Source of the DNA: Enterobacter sp. JUb54
GTDB taxonomy: Bacteria > Pseudomonadota > Gammaproteobacteria > Enterobacterales > Enterobacteriaceae
Length of the DNA stretch: 64,000 bases
Direction: 5' to 3'
Assembly: GCF_014298075.1 (NCBI RefSeq)
Contig: NZ_CP060418.1
Location: 186,001 to 250,000, forward strand
In this document: positions 39,326 to 48,616 of the stretch, in pieces
Numbering within the stretch: the stretch's first letter is position 1
Layout of the letters: each line of letters begins with the position of its first letter
Program-made: the position numbers and the translations under genes
Notes under the pieces: model-generated
The model's input: only the letters and a program-made list of their open reading frames with translations
What the model was told of the DNA's origin: nothing
The model's database searches: none

Positions 39326-39823
39326 TCAACGTTCCCGCCGGTACACCCAGTCGTCGTAATCAACCCCGTTCAGGTGGTAGGCATTTTCCAGCACCTGAAT
39401 CCGCGTAAAACCATGTTTTTCCAGCAGCCGCGCTGAGCCGATATTGTCCCCGAGAACCCACGCATTGATGGCGTTAACGCCGAGCTGCTGAAATCCGTAT
39501 TCGCATATTGCCTGTAGCGCTTCGCTGGCATACCCCTGGCCCTGGGCCTCCGGCAGCAGGGCATAGCCGACATCCGCTTCGTGCGGGTTTTTGCTGCTGA
39601 TGCGCAGACCGATATCGCCAATAGCCTGATGATGGCGAGCGCGCAGGACAAATACTCCGGGGTCGGCGCAGCGGGCCGTAAACAGGTTACGTAGCGCGGC
39701 TTCATCAAGAAGCTCGCCCATAAACTGCATCACTTCAGGGTCGCGACGCAGGCGCAGGAAAAAGGGCCAGTCCGCTTCGGTAAACGGGGAAAGCAGCAGA
39801 CGCGGAGTGGATAATGTCATCAT
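39326..39823 (-). CDS. GNAT-family N-acetyltransferase (RimJ/RimL-like)
   Basis: A 165-residue acetyltransferase. It has TPRLLLSPFTEADWPFFLRL at the N-terminus, as in RimJ/RimL-type proteins, an acetyl-CoA loop LLPEAQGQGYASEALQAICE, and NIGSARLLEKHGF near the C-terminus. The acceptor is unknown; candidates are protein N-termini, amino acids or antibiotics. Two ATGs are adjacent (39823, 39820) and the ribosome site is poor. It lies convergent to hisP, next to the small HTH unit, in a spot where E. coli K-12 carries a different gene (yfcI). Confidence 0.8.
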   Translation of the reverse strand: MMTLSTPRLLLSPFTEADWPFFLRLRRDPEVMQFMGELLDEAALRNLFTARCADPGVFVLRARHHQAIGDIGLRISSKNPHEADVGYALLPEAQGQGYASEALQAICEYGFQQLGVNAINAWVLGDNIGSARLLEKHGFTRIQVLENAYHLNGVDYDDWVYRRER

Positions 39824-39909
39824 AAGCGGGCCATTTCGCTGGAACGTCCGCTCACCTTACCACCAGAAAGTCATGGATAACATGATCTTATACCGGTGCT
39901 TGCGGCGGA

Positions 39910-40476
39910 TTACCCCGCAGCTGGCGAGGTCGTTAGCGGTTTGTCTATCTGGTGAAAATAGTGCAACACGGTGTCGCTTTGACGAGAGGAGCGCAGCTGC
40001 AGCGCCAGATTCAGGCTGTCGAGGACCTCGGCCTGTTCGACCATCGGCGAATCTGCGGCCACTCTGGCTTCGGCAACCAGCCAGCTCACAATGGTTTTCC
40101 AGCGCCACAGCGGCGAATTGCCGGTGATGCGCTGTACCGGGCCGGGGAATTTGCCGGAGCCTCGCGCGCCGTCTTTTAGCAGGGCCACGGCCTGGCGTGA
40201 AAGGCCGGTGAGTTCGGCGATGTCGCTTAGCCCCACCAGCGTAGCGTCAACGGATTCAACCCGGATGTTCAGCGCTGATGCGGATTCGATGTTATCGATC
40301 GCTGACAGAATCGCTTGTTCAAGGGAATCGCTTTCGCGATCGAATTCCAGATACACCGCGGTGCCATAAAAACAGACCAGCGCATCAGTACAGCCTGCGC
40401 GATGCAGTGCGTCCTCAAGGCCTGGCGTATGGCTGTTAACGCCTGACAGGGTTAGCGTAAAGTTGTAGAGGGCCAT
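39910..40476 (-). CDS. Helix-turn-helix protein, possible antitoxin/repressor of the adjacent HicA-like protein
   Basis: A 188-residue protein I recognise only as a type. An N-terminal alpha/beta domain (MALYNFTLTLSGVNSHTPGL; LVCFYGTAVYLEFDRESDSL) is followed near residues 82-106 by an AlpA/MerR-like helix-turn-helix (GLSDIAELTGLSRQAVALLK), then a basic wing-like segment (GSGKFPGPVQRITGNSPLWR) and a helical tail. It starts 38 bases after a small basic ORF on the same strand, with AAGGAT upstream. The pair and an upstream palindrome look like an autoregulated toxin-antitoxin unit, but function is inference. Alternative: an ordinary small-molecule-independent regulator. Confidence 0.7.
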   Translation of the reverse strand: MALYNFTLTLSGVNSHTPGLEDALHRAGCTDALVCFYGTAVYLEFDRESDSLEQAILSAIDNIESASALNIRVESVDATLVGLSDIAELTGLSRQAVALLKDGARGSGKFPGPVQRITGNSPLWRWKTIVSWLVAEARVAADSPMVEQAEVLDSLNLALQLRSSRQSDTVLHYFHQIDKPLTTSPAAG

Positions 40477-40514
40477 TATTTGCGATCCTTATCGTTAAAC
40501 CGGGGCGCCGACGC

Positions 40515-40736
40515 TCAGCGGCAGCGGTCGACCATCCTGATGATTTGCCTGGCATGATGCTCGGGAACGGCAGGGGTAGACCAGATGCTCATCATGTGTT
40601 CGCGATGACCAGCCGTACCGCACCTGAGTCGTCCAAAGCAGTGTGCGCTCTTGCCGCCAGCAATAAAAATCCATCCCCGTGCGCGTGCATAGTCAATTGC
40701 TGCTCTGATGTGTTTATCCGGATGTTCCTTCATCAT
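40515..40736 (-). CDS. Small HicA-like basic protein, possible toxin
   Basis: A 73-residue basic protein (72 if the second ATG at 40733 is used, which is better spaced from AGGA at 40741-40744). The layout is an amphipathic helix (HIRAAIDYARARGWIFIAGG), a glycine/serine turn with a conserved His (KSAHCFGRL), a strand (SIWSTP), then a helix with histidines (EHHARQIIRMVDRC). This order, with a His in a beta-strand after a GG/S turn, recalls the dsRBD-like HicA mRNA interferase fold. I do not recognise a named family. It precedes the HTH gene by 38 bases on the same strand. Unproven as a gene, but the palindrome and ribosome site support it. Confidence 0.6.
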   Translation of the reverse strand: MMKEHPDKHIRAAIDYARARGWIFIAGGKSAHCFGRLRCGTAGHREHMMSIWSTPAVPEHHARQIIRMVDRCR

Positions 40737-40760
40737 CGAGTCCTGAGAGAGTGAATGATT

Positions 40761-40778
40761 TGTTGACGGATGTCAACA
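40761..40778 (-). promoter_or_regulatory. Palindrome in the promoter of the HicA-like/HTH pair
   Basis: TGTTGACGGATGTCAACA: perfect 7-base arms around GGAT, 25 bases before the small gene. Read on the minus strand it contains TTGACA, and AATAAT directly abuts it, so a bound repressor would cover the promoter. A likely autoregulatory operator. Confidence 0.6.
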
Positions 40779-40982
40779 TTATTTTGGTGAAAAAACAGAC
40801 GCCAGGACGTTATGACAGAGAACGGCAAAAGAAGCTGGAATGCGCTTCACAGGAGAAAAGGGCGCAGCAGCAGGAGATGAGAGCGTTGCGAGACGGCTTC
40901 CACAGGCGGGTTTGCCAGGGCGATAAGGCGAGTGGGAAGAGCCAGGAGATAGGGGATCTCCCGGCGTTAACCGGCGGGGCGT

Positions 40983-41876
40983 TTAGCCAAGGATGTCTTT
41001 TAGTGCCTCTTCCAGATCGTACCAGCGGAAGCCAAACCCAGCGGCTTCCAGCCGTTTCGGCAGCGCCCGCTGGCCGCCCAGCACCAGCACCGATGACTCT
41101 CCCATCAGCAGGCGAATCGCCGTTGCCGGCACGCGGAAGATTGCCGGGCGATTCAGCGCCTCGCCGAGCGCATGGGCGAAGCGCTCATTGCGCACCGGAT
41201 ACGGAGAAACCAGATTAAATGGCCCGCTGAGGTCGTTATCCAGCAGCCACAGAATACCGTTCACCATATCGTCGATATGGATCCACGCCATATACTGCCT
41301 GCCATTGCCGATAGGGCCGCCGAGGCCAAGCCGGAAGGCCGGCAACATTTTGGCAAGGATCCCGCCCTTCGGTGCCAGCACGACGCCGGTGCGCAGCAGG
41401 CAGACGCGGGTGCGGTCGCTCTGGGCTTCGCAGGCCAGTTGCTCCCAGCGGGCGCAGAGTTTGTGGGTGAATTCGTGGTGTGGCGGTTCCTCTTCGGTGA
41501 CGACAACTTCCCCGAGATCGCCGTAATAACCGACGGCAGAACCGCTGATCAGTACTGACGGTGGGGTATCGCTGGCGTTGAACAGGTTGACCAGTTTTTG
41601 GGTGATATCCCAGCGGCTGTGGCACAGGCGCTGTTTTTGTTCCGCCGACCAGCGTTTGTCGGCGATAGGCTCGCCCGCCAGGTTGATAACGGCATCGATA
41701 TCATTGAGGTGATGATGGCCCTCGAAGCCGCGCCACAGGGTGACGCGGGCATCCAGTCGGCCTTGCGCTTTTTCCGGGCTGCGTGTTGATACCGTTACGT
41801 GATGCCCAAGCTCCAGCAGCCGGGGGATCAGATGCCGGCCAATCAGGCCGGTACCGCCAGTAAGCAGAATCCTCAT
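40983..41876 (-). CDS. yfcH: YfcH, SDR-type NAD(P)-binding epimerase-like protein
   Basis: A 297-residue extended short-chain dehydrogenase/reductase (SDR39U1-like). The dinucleotide motif [19 protein letters not shown] is at the N-terminus, followed by [16 protein letters not shown] and SGSAVGYYG, in which the usual YxxxK catalytic pair is atypical. The C-terminal DUF1731 part ends ...[10 protein letters not shown]. The reaction is unknown. It follows folX on the same strand as in E. coli. Confidence 0.93.
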   Translation of the reverse strand: MRILLTGGTGLIGRHLIPRLLELGHHVTVSTRSPEKAQGRLDARVTLWRGFEGHHHLNDIDAVINLAGEPIADKRWSAEQKQRLCHSRWDITQKLVNLFNASDTPPSVLISGSAVGYYGDLGEVVVTEEEPPHHEFTHKLCARWEQLACEAQSDRTRVCLLRTGVVLAPKGGILAKMLPAFRLGLGGPIGNGRQYMAWIHIDDMVNGILWLLDNDLSGPFNLVSPYPVRNERFAHALGEALNRPAIFRVPATAIRLLMGESSVLVLGGQRALPKRLEAAGFGFRWYDLEEALKDILG

Positions 41877-41894
41877 AGCGCCTCCCTAAGAAGC

Positions 41895-42257
41895 TTAGCG
41901 CCGCCAGCTCATGGTCATGGACACGGAGTCGGCATAGCGCAGTGCGTAAAGTTTATCGATCTCTACTTCAGCATAAGTGACCCAGTGGTGTTCGCATGCG
42001 ATATCGAGCACATCCTGCGTTAATTTTTCCAGCAGGGAGAAGCGGTTATTCTCAATATGGCTGATGATGCGCTTGGTGATGGTGCGATAATTGAGCGCAT
42101 CGTTGATATCTTCACTGCATCGCGACTGCTCTGCCGGGTAGTGAATCGCGACGTTAATAACCACGTCCTGACGGTTAGCGATCTCTTCCTCTTTAATACC
42201 GATAAAAGTACGTAAGCGCAGGTTCTTTATCCGAATAATAGCGTCTGGCTGAGACAT
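41895..42257 (-). CDS. folX: FolX, dihydroneopterin triphosphate 2'-epimerase
   Basis: A 120-residue paralogue of FolB. It epimerises dihydroneopterin triphosphate to the monapterin form, used for tetrahydromonapterin synthesis. Conserved motifs are [30 protein letters not shown] and the catalytic lysine in [17 protein letters not shown]. The ATG at 42257 ([11 protein letters not shown]) gives the E. coli length; an in-frame reading 48 bases longer is rejected. It lies between yfcG and yfcH. Confidence 0.95.
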   Translation of the reverse strand: MSQPDAIIRIKNLRLRTFIGIKEEEIANRQDVVINVAIHYPAEQSRCSEDINDALNYRTITKRIISHIENNRFSLLEKLTQDVLDIACEHHWVTYAEVEIDKLYALRYADSVSMTMSWRR

Positions 42258-42322
42258 TGCAGGCTTCCTCCGTGTTGTAATTTCCGCAATCATACATGAA
42301 AGCAAGCCATGCGAGCAGGGGG

Positions 42323-42952
42323 TTAACCGTGTTGAATTTTCATCATCGTTTGTGTGGTAGCAGGACGCTGACGGATGCGCTCAAACCAGTTATGTACCGC
42401 CGGGAAATGGGCGAGATCGATCCGCTGACGCTGGTGGGCGTTAATCCACGGCCAGCAGGCGATATCGGCAATACTGTAGTGCTCGCCGCCGAGCCACGGA
42501 CTGGCCTCCAGGCGGCGGTTCAGCACGGTGTACAGGCGCTGGGTTTCCACCTGATAGCGCTCAATAGCATAGGGCACCGTCTGCGGCGCACTGTGGTTGA
42601 AATGGTGATTTTGTCCCAGCATCGGGCCTAATCCGCTGACCTGCCAGAACAACCACTGCAGTGTGGTATAGCGCTCCCGGAGTTCACCGCTCAGCAGCTT
42701 CCCGGACTTCTCCGCCAGGTAAAGCAAAATTGCCCCGGATTCAAATACCGCGAGCGGAGCGCCGCCGTCGACGGGAACATGGTCGACAATGGCGGGAATT
42801 TTATTGTTCGGTGACAGGGTAAGAAACTGCGGGCGAAACTGTTCGCCGCGGGTGATATCTACCCGAATCAGGCGGTAGGCCAGCTGCGCCTCTTCGAGAA
42901 ACAGCATAATTTTGTGGCCGTTGGGGGTGGGCGCGTAGTAGAGGTCGATCAT
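42323..42952 (-). CDS. yfcG: YfcG, glutathione-dependent disulfide-bond oxidoreductase (GST-like)
   Basis: A 209-residue Nu-class glutathione transferase homologue. The thioredoxin-fold N-terminus reads [20 protein letters not shown] with the Thr/Asn pocket (TPNG), and [14 protein letters not shown] completes the glutathione site. The helical C-terminal domain has [20 protein letters not shown] and the hydrophobic N-cap [11 protein letters not shown]. coli YfcG reduces disulfides with glutathione and has little transferase activity. It is slightly shorter at the C-terminus than E. coli YfcG (about 215). It heads a yfcG-folX-yfcH run. Confidence 0.94.
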   Translation of the reverse strand: MIDLYYAPTPNGHKIMLFLEEAQLAYRLIRVDITRGEQFRPQFLTLSPNNKIPAIVDHVPVDGGAPLAVFESGAILLYLAEKSGKLLSGELRERYTTLQWLFWQVSGLGPMLGQNHHFNHSAPQTVPYAIERYQVETQRLYTVLNRRLEASPWLGGEHYSIADIACWPWINAHQRQRIDLAHFPAVHNWFERIRQRPATTQTMMKIQHG

Positions 42953-43024
42953 GGAGTCTCCCGCCGTCGTGGTCGCACGCTTTTCGAGTATAGGCGACCT
43001 GCCGACATCCGGGAGCGGCTAAGA

Positions 43025-43939
43025 TTAAATAGTGCGGGTGGTGCCGGGGCGTTCCCGCATCTCGCGCAACAGGGCGATAAACGCCTTCAGCCCCGGCGGG
43101 ACGTGGCGTCGTCCGGGGTAATAGAGGCGCAGCCCACCAAACGACGGACACCACGCTTCCATGGCGCTGACGAGCCTGCCGCTGGCCAGATCTTCCTGAA
43201 TAAACCAGTCAGAGATAAATGCCAGACCAATGCCCGCGCGGGCCGCGCAGTGGATGGCGCGCATTTCGCTGAGAATAATCCGCGGCGGCACGTTGACCGT
43301 CACTTTTTGCTGATGCCGTTCCAGCTCCCAGTGATACAGCCCGCCGTGGGACATCCGCATGCCGATGCTCTGATGGTGCTGCAGATCTTCCGGGCTTTGT
43401 GGGGTGCCATGATGGGCAAAATAGTCCGGCGTCCCGACGATCAGCATGCGCACGTCAGGGGTGAGAGGGACGGCAATCATATCCTGCGGCAGGGACTCCG
43501 CGAGGCGGATCCCGGCGTCATAGCCTTCGGCGACAATATCAATCAGCCGCGACTCGGTGGTGATGTCCAGGCGCATTTGCGGATAGCGTTTAAGGAACGC
43601 ATCGAAGATATCAAACAGCAGCACGCTGCTTTCGCGCGGCGCGTTGATGCGCAATGTTCCGCTGGGCATTTCCGCCTGGGTGGCTATCTCCTCCGAGGCC
43701 CGCTGGATCTCCGCCAGCGCCGGAGCGACACGTTCAACATAGCGTTGCCCGGCATCGGTCAGGGCAACGCTGCGGGTGGTGCGGTTAAACAGACGGACGT
43801 TGAGCCGCGCCTCCAGACCGGCGATGGCGTTGCTGATGGCGGTGGCCGACATGCCCAACTCCCGGGCGGCAGCGCGAAAGCTGCGCCGGTGGGCGACGGC
43901 AAGGAGGATTTCCAGTTCAGTCAGACCGCTACGATGCAT
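43025..43939 (-). CDS. LysR-family regulator of the divergent aldehyde dehydrogenase gene
   Basis: A 304-residue LysR-type regulator. The N-terminal winged HTH is LTELEILLAVAHRRSFRAAA followed by RELGMSATAISNAIAGLEARL. The effector domain begins after residue ~90 (SGTLRINAPRESSVLLFDIF), which resembles regulators of the YafC/DsdC-like group acting on oxidoreductase genes. It is divergent from an aldehyde dehydrogenase gene across 103 bases, the usual arrangement of a LysR activator and its target. The inducer is unknown. This pair is not at this spot in E. coli K-12, where yfcG and yfcF are neighbours. Confidence 0.87.
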   Translation of the reverse strand: MHRSGLTELEILLAVAHRRSFRAAARELGMSATAISNAIAGLEARLNVRLFNRTTRSVALTDAGQRYVERVAPALAEIQRASEEIATQAEMPSGTLRINAPRESSVLLFDIFDAFLKRYPQMRLDITTESRLIDIVAEGYDAGIRLAESLPQDMIAVPLTPDVRMLIVGTPDYFAHHGTPQSPEDLQHHQSIGMRMSHGGLYHWELERHQQKVTVNVPPRIILSEMRAIHCAARAGIGLAFISDWFIQEDLASGRLVSAMEAWCPSFGGLRLYYPGRRHVPPGLKAFIALLREMRERPGTTRTI

Positions 43940-43941
43940 GA

Positions 43942-43994
43942 TTATCCCGATTTTCGTGACAGGTTGTGTTGATTATACCCTCTTATCGGGCTAA
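43942..43994. promoter_or_regulatory. Inverted repeat pair between LysR and aldehyde dehydrogenase genes
   Basis: TTATCCCGAT (43942-43951) and ATCGGGCTAA (43985-43994) are inverted copies with one mismatch, 33 bases apart. A plausible LysR-type control region; the spacing is wider than the usual T-N11-A box, so the two could be separate half-sites. Confidence 0.4.
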
Positions 43995-44042
43995 TGCCCC
44001 GGCCCTATACTGCCTCACATACACTCCCTGAGGACGACCATC

Positions 44043-45461
44043 ATGCTGCATATTGACAATATCTATATCAACGGTGAATTTGTTACCCCGCACGGTAGCG
44101 AAACCTTTGCGCTGTTCAACCCCGCAACGGAGGCGGTGATTGGTCAGGTGCGTCTGGCGGATGAAGAGGACGCACGCCGGGCTATCGCTGCGGCAAAAGC
44201 GGCGTTCCCCGCGTGGTCGAAGACCACAAAACAGCAGCGTCTGGCGGTGCTGGAGCGGATGTATCAGGCGGTTCGGGCGAGAGAAGCGGACTTACTGGAC
44301 GCCATTGTCACGGAATACGGCGCGCCTGCGTCGCGGGCACAATGGATGGCGGAGTGGCCGGCGCAAACCATCAAACTGGCGATGGAGACCCTGGCGGGCT
44401 TTGAATTTGTTGAGCAGGTGGGACGGGCGCAGGTTGTGATGACCCCGGTAGGCGTGGCGGGGTTGATTACCCCGTGGAACAGCGATGCGGGGTTTATCTG
44501 TAACAAGCTGGCGACCGCGATGGCTGCCGGTTGTACCGCGGTGATTAAGCCCAGTGAAATGAGCGCGTGGCAAACGCAGATCGTTACCGAAGCGCTGCAC
44601 GCGGCCCAGATCCCCGCAGGCGTCGTGAATATCGTTACCGGCCGTGGCGAGGTGGTCGGCGATATCATCAACCTTCATCCCGATATTGCGAAGATCTCCT
44701 TCACCGGCTCCACCGCCGTCGGCAAACATATTATCGCCAGCGGCGCGCAAACCCTGAAACGCGTCACGCTGGAGCTCGGCGGTAAATCGCCAACCCTGAT
44801 TCTGGATGATGCCGATGTGCAGCAGGCGGTGCCCCTGGCGCTGGCGGCCGGGTTTATGAACAGCGGCCAGGCGTGCATTGCCGGAACGCGTATTCTGGTC
44901 CCGGAACAGCGTCTGGCGGAGTTTGAACAGGCTATCGTGGAGGGGATGAAGGCGTATATCTCCGGCGACCCGCGCGATCTGCACACCACGATTGGCCCGA
45001 TGGTCAGCCAAAAGCAGTGGCAACGGGTGCAGGAGTATATCCGCCTGGGGCAGCAGGAAGGGGCGCGAGTGCTGGTCGGCGGCGAAGGCCGGCCGCAGGG
45101 AATGGACAAAGGCTGGTGCGTTAAGCCAACCGTATTCAGCGATGTGCACAACCAGATGCGGATTGCCCGGGAAGAAATTTTTGGCCCGGTGCTGGTGATT
45201 ATCCCGTATCAGGATCAGGCCGAGGCCATTGCGCTGGCCAACGATACCACCTATGGCCTCAGCGCCTTGGTGTTAAGCGGCGATCGCCAGCGTGGTCAGG
45301 AGGTGGCGTTGGCTATCGAATCCGGGCGCGTGCTGGTGAACACTCTCGATCATGAACCACTGGCGCCCTTCGGCGGCTTTAAGCAATCCGGCCTCGGGCG
45401 CGAGATGGGGAAATGGGGAATGCAGGCCTACCTGGAGCCGAAAACCGTGCTGGTTGGCTAA
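44043..45461 (+). CDS. NAD(P)-dependent aldehyde dehydrogenase
   Basis: A 472-residue member of the aldehyde dehydrogenase superfamily. Catalytic Cys278 lies in NSGQACIAGTR and the general base Glu244 in TLELGGKSP. The oxyanion Asn region is TPWNSDAGF and the cofactor loop is FTGSTAVGKHI. It oxidises an aldehyde to an acid; the substrate cannot be told from sequence. TPWNSDAG in place of the common TPWNYP suggests a different aldehyde pocket. It is divergent from a LysR regulator, and a weak site pair lies between them. Confidence 0.88.
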   Translation: MLHIDNIYINGEFVTPHGSETFALFNPATEAVIGQVRLADEEDARRAIAAAKAAFPAWSKTTKQQRLAVLERMYQAVRAREADLLDAIVTEYGAPASRAQWMAEWPAQTIKLAMETLAGFEFVEQVGRAQVVMTPVGVAGLITPWNSDAGFICNKLATAMAAGCTAVIKPSEMSAWQTQIVTEALHAAQIPAGVVNIVTGRGEVVGDIINLHPDIAKISFTGSTAVGKHIIASGAQTLKRVTLELGGKSPTLILDDADVQQAVPLALAAGFMNSGQACIAGTRILVPEQRLAEFEQAIVEGMKAYISGDPRDLHTTIGPMVSQKQWQRVQEYIRLGQQEGARVLVGGEGRPQGMDKGWCVKPTVFSDVHNQMRIAREEIFGPVLVIIPYQDQAEAIALANDTTYGLSALVLSGDRQRGQEVALAIESGRVLVNTLDHEPLAPFGGFKQSGLGREMGKWGMQAYLEPKTVLVG

Positions 45462-45543
45462 CGGTTCCGGGGATGCAAAATCCTCATGGTGCGGTAAGTG
45501 ACATCCTTCAAAAGACAGGATATGTTGGCTTATCGCCCCATAA

Positions 45544-46203
<660 letters not shown>

Positions 46204-46259
46204 TTAGCAGCGGCGCTTCCGTTATCATAGGCGCATCAAAATGCGTGGAGATGGAAGAA

Positions 46260-46811
46260 ATGAAGCTGATGTTTGCATCGGATATTCATGGTTCCCTGCC
46301 CGCTACCGAACGCGTTCTGGAACTGTTCGCGCAAAGTGGGGCGCAGTGGCTGATCATTCTTGGCGATGTGCTCAATCATGGGCCGCGTAATGCGCTCCCC
46401 GCAGGCTATGCGCCTGCGGAGGTCGCTACAAAGCTCAATAGCGTGGCTTCGCGAGTGATCGCCGTGCGCGGTAACTGCGACAGCGAGGTCGATCAGATGC
46501 TGCTGGAGTTCCCGATAACCGCGCCGTGGCAGCAGGTGTTGGGCGAACGCAACCGGCTATTTCTGACCCACGGACATCTGTATAGCCCCGAAAAAATGCC
46601 CCCGCTCGCCGCTGGCGATGTCCTGGTTTATGGTCATACTCATATTCCGGTAGCCGAGAAGCGCGGCGATGTTTTTCTCTTCAATCCCGGCTCGGTCAGC
46701 ATCCCCAAAGGGGGATTCTCCGCCAGCTACGGTCTCCTCGATGGGGATAAACTGCAGGTTTTAGCACTCGATGATCATCAGGTTATTGCAGAGGTTGCAA
46801 TTAACCCGTAA
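46260..46811 (+). CDS. yfcE: YfcE, metallophosphodiesterase
   Basis: A 183-residue calcineurin-like phosphoesterase. The five metal motifs are visible in order: ASDIHGS, GDVLNHG, RGNCDSE, THGH and GHTH. It hydrolyses phosphodiesters such as bis-pNPP in vitro with manganese; the cell substrate is unknown. The ATG at 46260 is preferred to an in-frame GTG 15 bases upstream because it gives the conserved MKLMFASDIHG start. Confidence 0.93.
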   Translation: MKLMFASDIHGSLPATERVLELFAQSGAQWLIILGDVLNHGPRNALPAGYAPAEVATKLNSVASRVIAVRGNCDSEVDQMLLEFPITAPWQQVLGERNRLFLTHGHLYSPEKMPPLAAGDVLVYGHTHIPVAEKRGDVFLFNPGSVSIPKGGFSASYGLLDGDKLQVLALDDHQVIAEVAINP

Positions 46812-46868
46812 TTTACCCCCAACCGTAAAGACGCGCCGCGAGAGCGCTTTCATAAGTAAGGTTTCCTG

Positions 46869-47432
46869 ATGGCGGAACAGAACGATTTGGCAAGCACAGA
46901 ATGGGTAGATATTGTTAATGAAAACAATGAGGTGATAGCGCAATCCAGCCGCGAGCAAATGCGTGCGCAGTGCCTGCGTCATCGTGCGACCTATATTGTG
47001 GTTCATGACGGAATGGGCAAAATTCTGGTGCAGCGCCGCACCGAGACCAAAGATTTCCAGCCGGGGATGCTGGATGCCACCGCCGGTGGTGTGGTTCAGG
47101 CCGATGAGCAACTGCTGGAATCAGCCCGCCGCGAAGCGGAAGAGGAGCTGGGCATTGCCGGTGTTCCTTTTGCCGATCACGGCCAGTTCTATTACGAAGA
47201 TAAGCACTGCCGCGTCTGGGGAAGTCTGTTCAGCTGCGTGTCGCACGGCCCGTTTGCCCTGCAGGAAGAGGAGGTCAGCGAAGTGTGCTGGCTGACGCCT
47301 GAAGAGATCACCGCCCGCTGCGACGAGTTCACCCCGGATTCGTTGAAAGCGCTGGCGCTGTGGATGACCCGCAACGCCAGCAATGAATCAGCAAAATCAG
47401 AGAAGTCAGAAAAGCCGGAAGAGGCCGAGTAG
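46869..47432 (+). CDS. yfcD: YfcD, Nudix hydrolase
   Basis: A 187-residue Nudix protein. The box GX5EX7REUXEEXGU is seen as [20 protein letters not shown] followed by ELGI. E. coli YfcD is related to isopentenyl-diphosphate isomerase-like Nudix enzymes; the substrate is not firmly known. The C-terminal tail is a low-complexity Ser/Glu/Lys run ([14 protein letters not shown]) longer than in E. coli (about 180 residues). Its stop lies 4 bases from the convergent LacI gene, and a short inverted repeat AGGCCG/CGGCCT spans both ends. Confidence 0.93.
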   Translation: MAEQNDLASTEWVDIVNENNEVIAQSSREQMRAQCLRHRATYIVVHDGMGKILVQRRTETKDFQPGMLDATAGGVVQADEQLLESARREAEEELGIAGVPFADHGQFYYEDKHCRVWGSLFSCVSHGPFALQEEEVSEVCWLTPEEITARCDEFTPDSLKALALWMTRNASNESAKSEKSEKPEEAE

Positions 47433-47436
47433 CGGC

Positions 47437-48456
47437 CTAACAGCTATCCCGCAGGCATAAACTGGAGACGATAGGCTTTCTACCGCTCCAGTTGCCTTCA
47501 TTCAGGCGCTCCAGCAGCGCGCGTCCTGCTTCAATGCCTATTTTATGATGCGGTACGGCCATCGTGGTGAGCGGCGGCTGGCACACCCGGCTGACATCGC
47601 TATCGCCAAAACCGACAACCGCTAAATCGTCAGGGACCTTGATACGTCGCCGCTGGCATTCATACAGCGCGCCGCACGCCAGTTCATCCGAAACGCAGAC
47701 CAGCGCATCCAGTTCCGGCCACGCCAGTAAAAATTCCGGTAGCTGAGAGGCCCCGGTGGAAAAGCTCGGGGGAAGCGCGGCGTTAATCACCCGGTTCGGC
47801 GACATATGGTGGCGCAGCATCGCTTTGTACCAGCCCTGCAGGTGCTGCTGAAAAATCCACTGTTCCTGATTGGCACACAGCAGGCCGATATTCTGATAGC
47901 CGCGCAGGACCAGCATCTCTGTTAACTCGAACATCGCAGCCGCGTTATCGATGCCGATATTCATATCGATCGGATCGGCGCGCATCGCCCCCATCTCCAT
48001 GACCGGTATTGAGGCGTTGTTCAGCCACTGGCGCACGGTATCGCTATGTTCAACGCTCAGGAGAATGGCGGCGGCAATGTTAGAGGCCAGCAAGGTTTCC
48101 AGCAGCTTCTCTTCCTGCTCTACGCGATGCTGCGATTCCGCAAGCATGATTTGATAACCCGCCGGCTGCAGCATCTGCTGAAGCCCGGCAAACATCGCGG
48201 AACATCCCGCTTCGGCAAGATTCGGCACCACCATGGCGATGGTTTTCGATGAAGCGGAAGCCAGGGCGCTGGCGGCCAGATTGGGCATATATCCCAGTTC
48301 CTGTACCGCGGCTTCGATTTTTTCACGAAGCTTATCAGAAACCTGCTCCGGCGTGCGTAGCGCTCGCGAGACGGTCATCGTGCCCACGCCAGCAAGCTGA
48401 GCAACATCGGCGATCGTCACTTTACCGGTACTACGCCGTTTTCGGGTTAGAGACAT
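47437..48456 (-). CDS. LacI/GntR-type regulator of the PTS-transketolase operon
   Basis: A 339-residue regulator. The basic N-terminus (MSLTRKRRSTGKVTIADVAQ) leads into the helix-turn-helix LAGVGTMTVSRALRTPEQVS and hinge LAASALASASSKT, like the GntR/IdnR subgroup. The effector domain follows (DALVCVSDELACGALYECQR, AVVGFGDSDVSRVCQPPLTT). The second ATG (48456) is preferred to 48462 because AGGA is better spaced. It is divergent from the PTS genes, and two palindromes with the core TAGCGCTA lie between, so it probably represses them until an inducer binds. Confidence 0.88.
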   Translation of the reverse strand: MSLTRKRRSTGKVTIADVAQLAGVGTMTVSRALRTPEQVSDKLREKIEAAVQELGYMPNLAASALASASSKTIAMVVPNLAEAGCSAMFAGLQQMLQPAGYQIMLAESQHRVEQEEKLLETLLASNIAAAILLSVEHSDTVRQWLNNASIPVMEMGAMRADPIDMNIGIDNAAAMFELTEMLVLRGYQNIGLLCANQEQWIFQQHLQGWYKAMLRHHMSPNRVINAALPPSFSTGASQLPEFLLAWPELDALVCVSDELACGALYECQRRRIKVPDDLAVVGFGDSDVSRVCQPPLTTMAVPHHKIGIEAGRALLERLNEGNWSGRKPIVSSLCLRDSC

Positions 48457-48567
48457 ACACATTCCTGCTGAACAGTCGCTTTTTATTGATATCTATCGTT
48501 TTAGGTCTCAGGAAGTATACGCCTTAAATCCATACTTTTGCTGCGTTTTCAACTGATGATGACGAAT

Positions 48568-48581
48568 TGATAGCGCTATCA
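48568..48581. promoter_or_regulatory. LacI-type operator O1 of the PTS-transketolase operon
   Basis: TGATAGCGCTATCA is a perfect 14-base palindrome with a central CG step flanked by G/C, typical of LacI/GntR-family operators. Its centre is 34 bases from a second copy (about three helical turns). Confidence 0.8.
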
Positions 48582-48601
48582 CAAATTTGAATGTTATCTG
48601 T

Positions 48602-48615
48602 TGGTAGCGCTATCT
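48602..48615. promoter_or_regulatory. LacI-type operator O2 of the PTS-transketolase operon
   Basis: TGGTAGCGCTATCT, the second copy of the TAGCGCTA palindrome. It sits between O1 and the CRP-like site, so a dimer or tetramer bound here would block the promoter. Confidence 0.75.
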
Positions 48616-48616
48616 T

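Noticed and set aside
40751-41218. 155-residue frame on the plus strand between the HicA-like gene and yfcH
   Set aside because: It starts without a ribosome site, runs antisense into yfcH, and has low-complexity Arg/Gln/Pro sequence.
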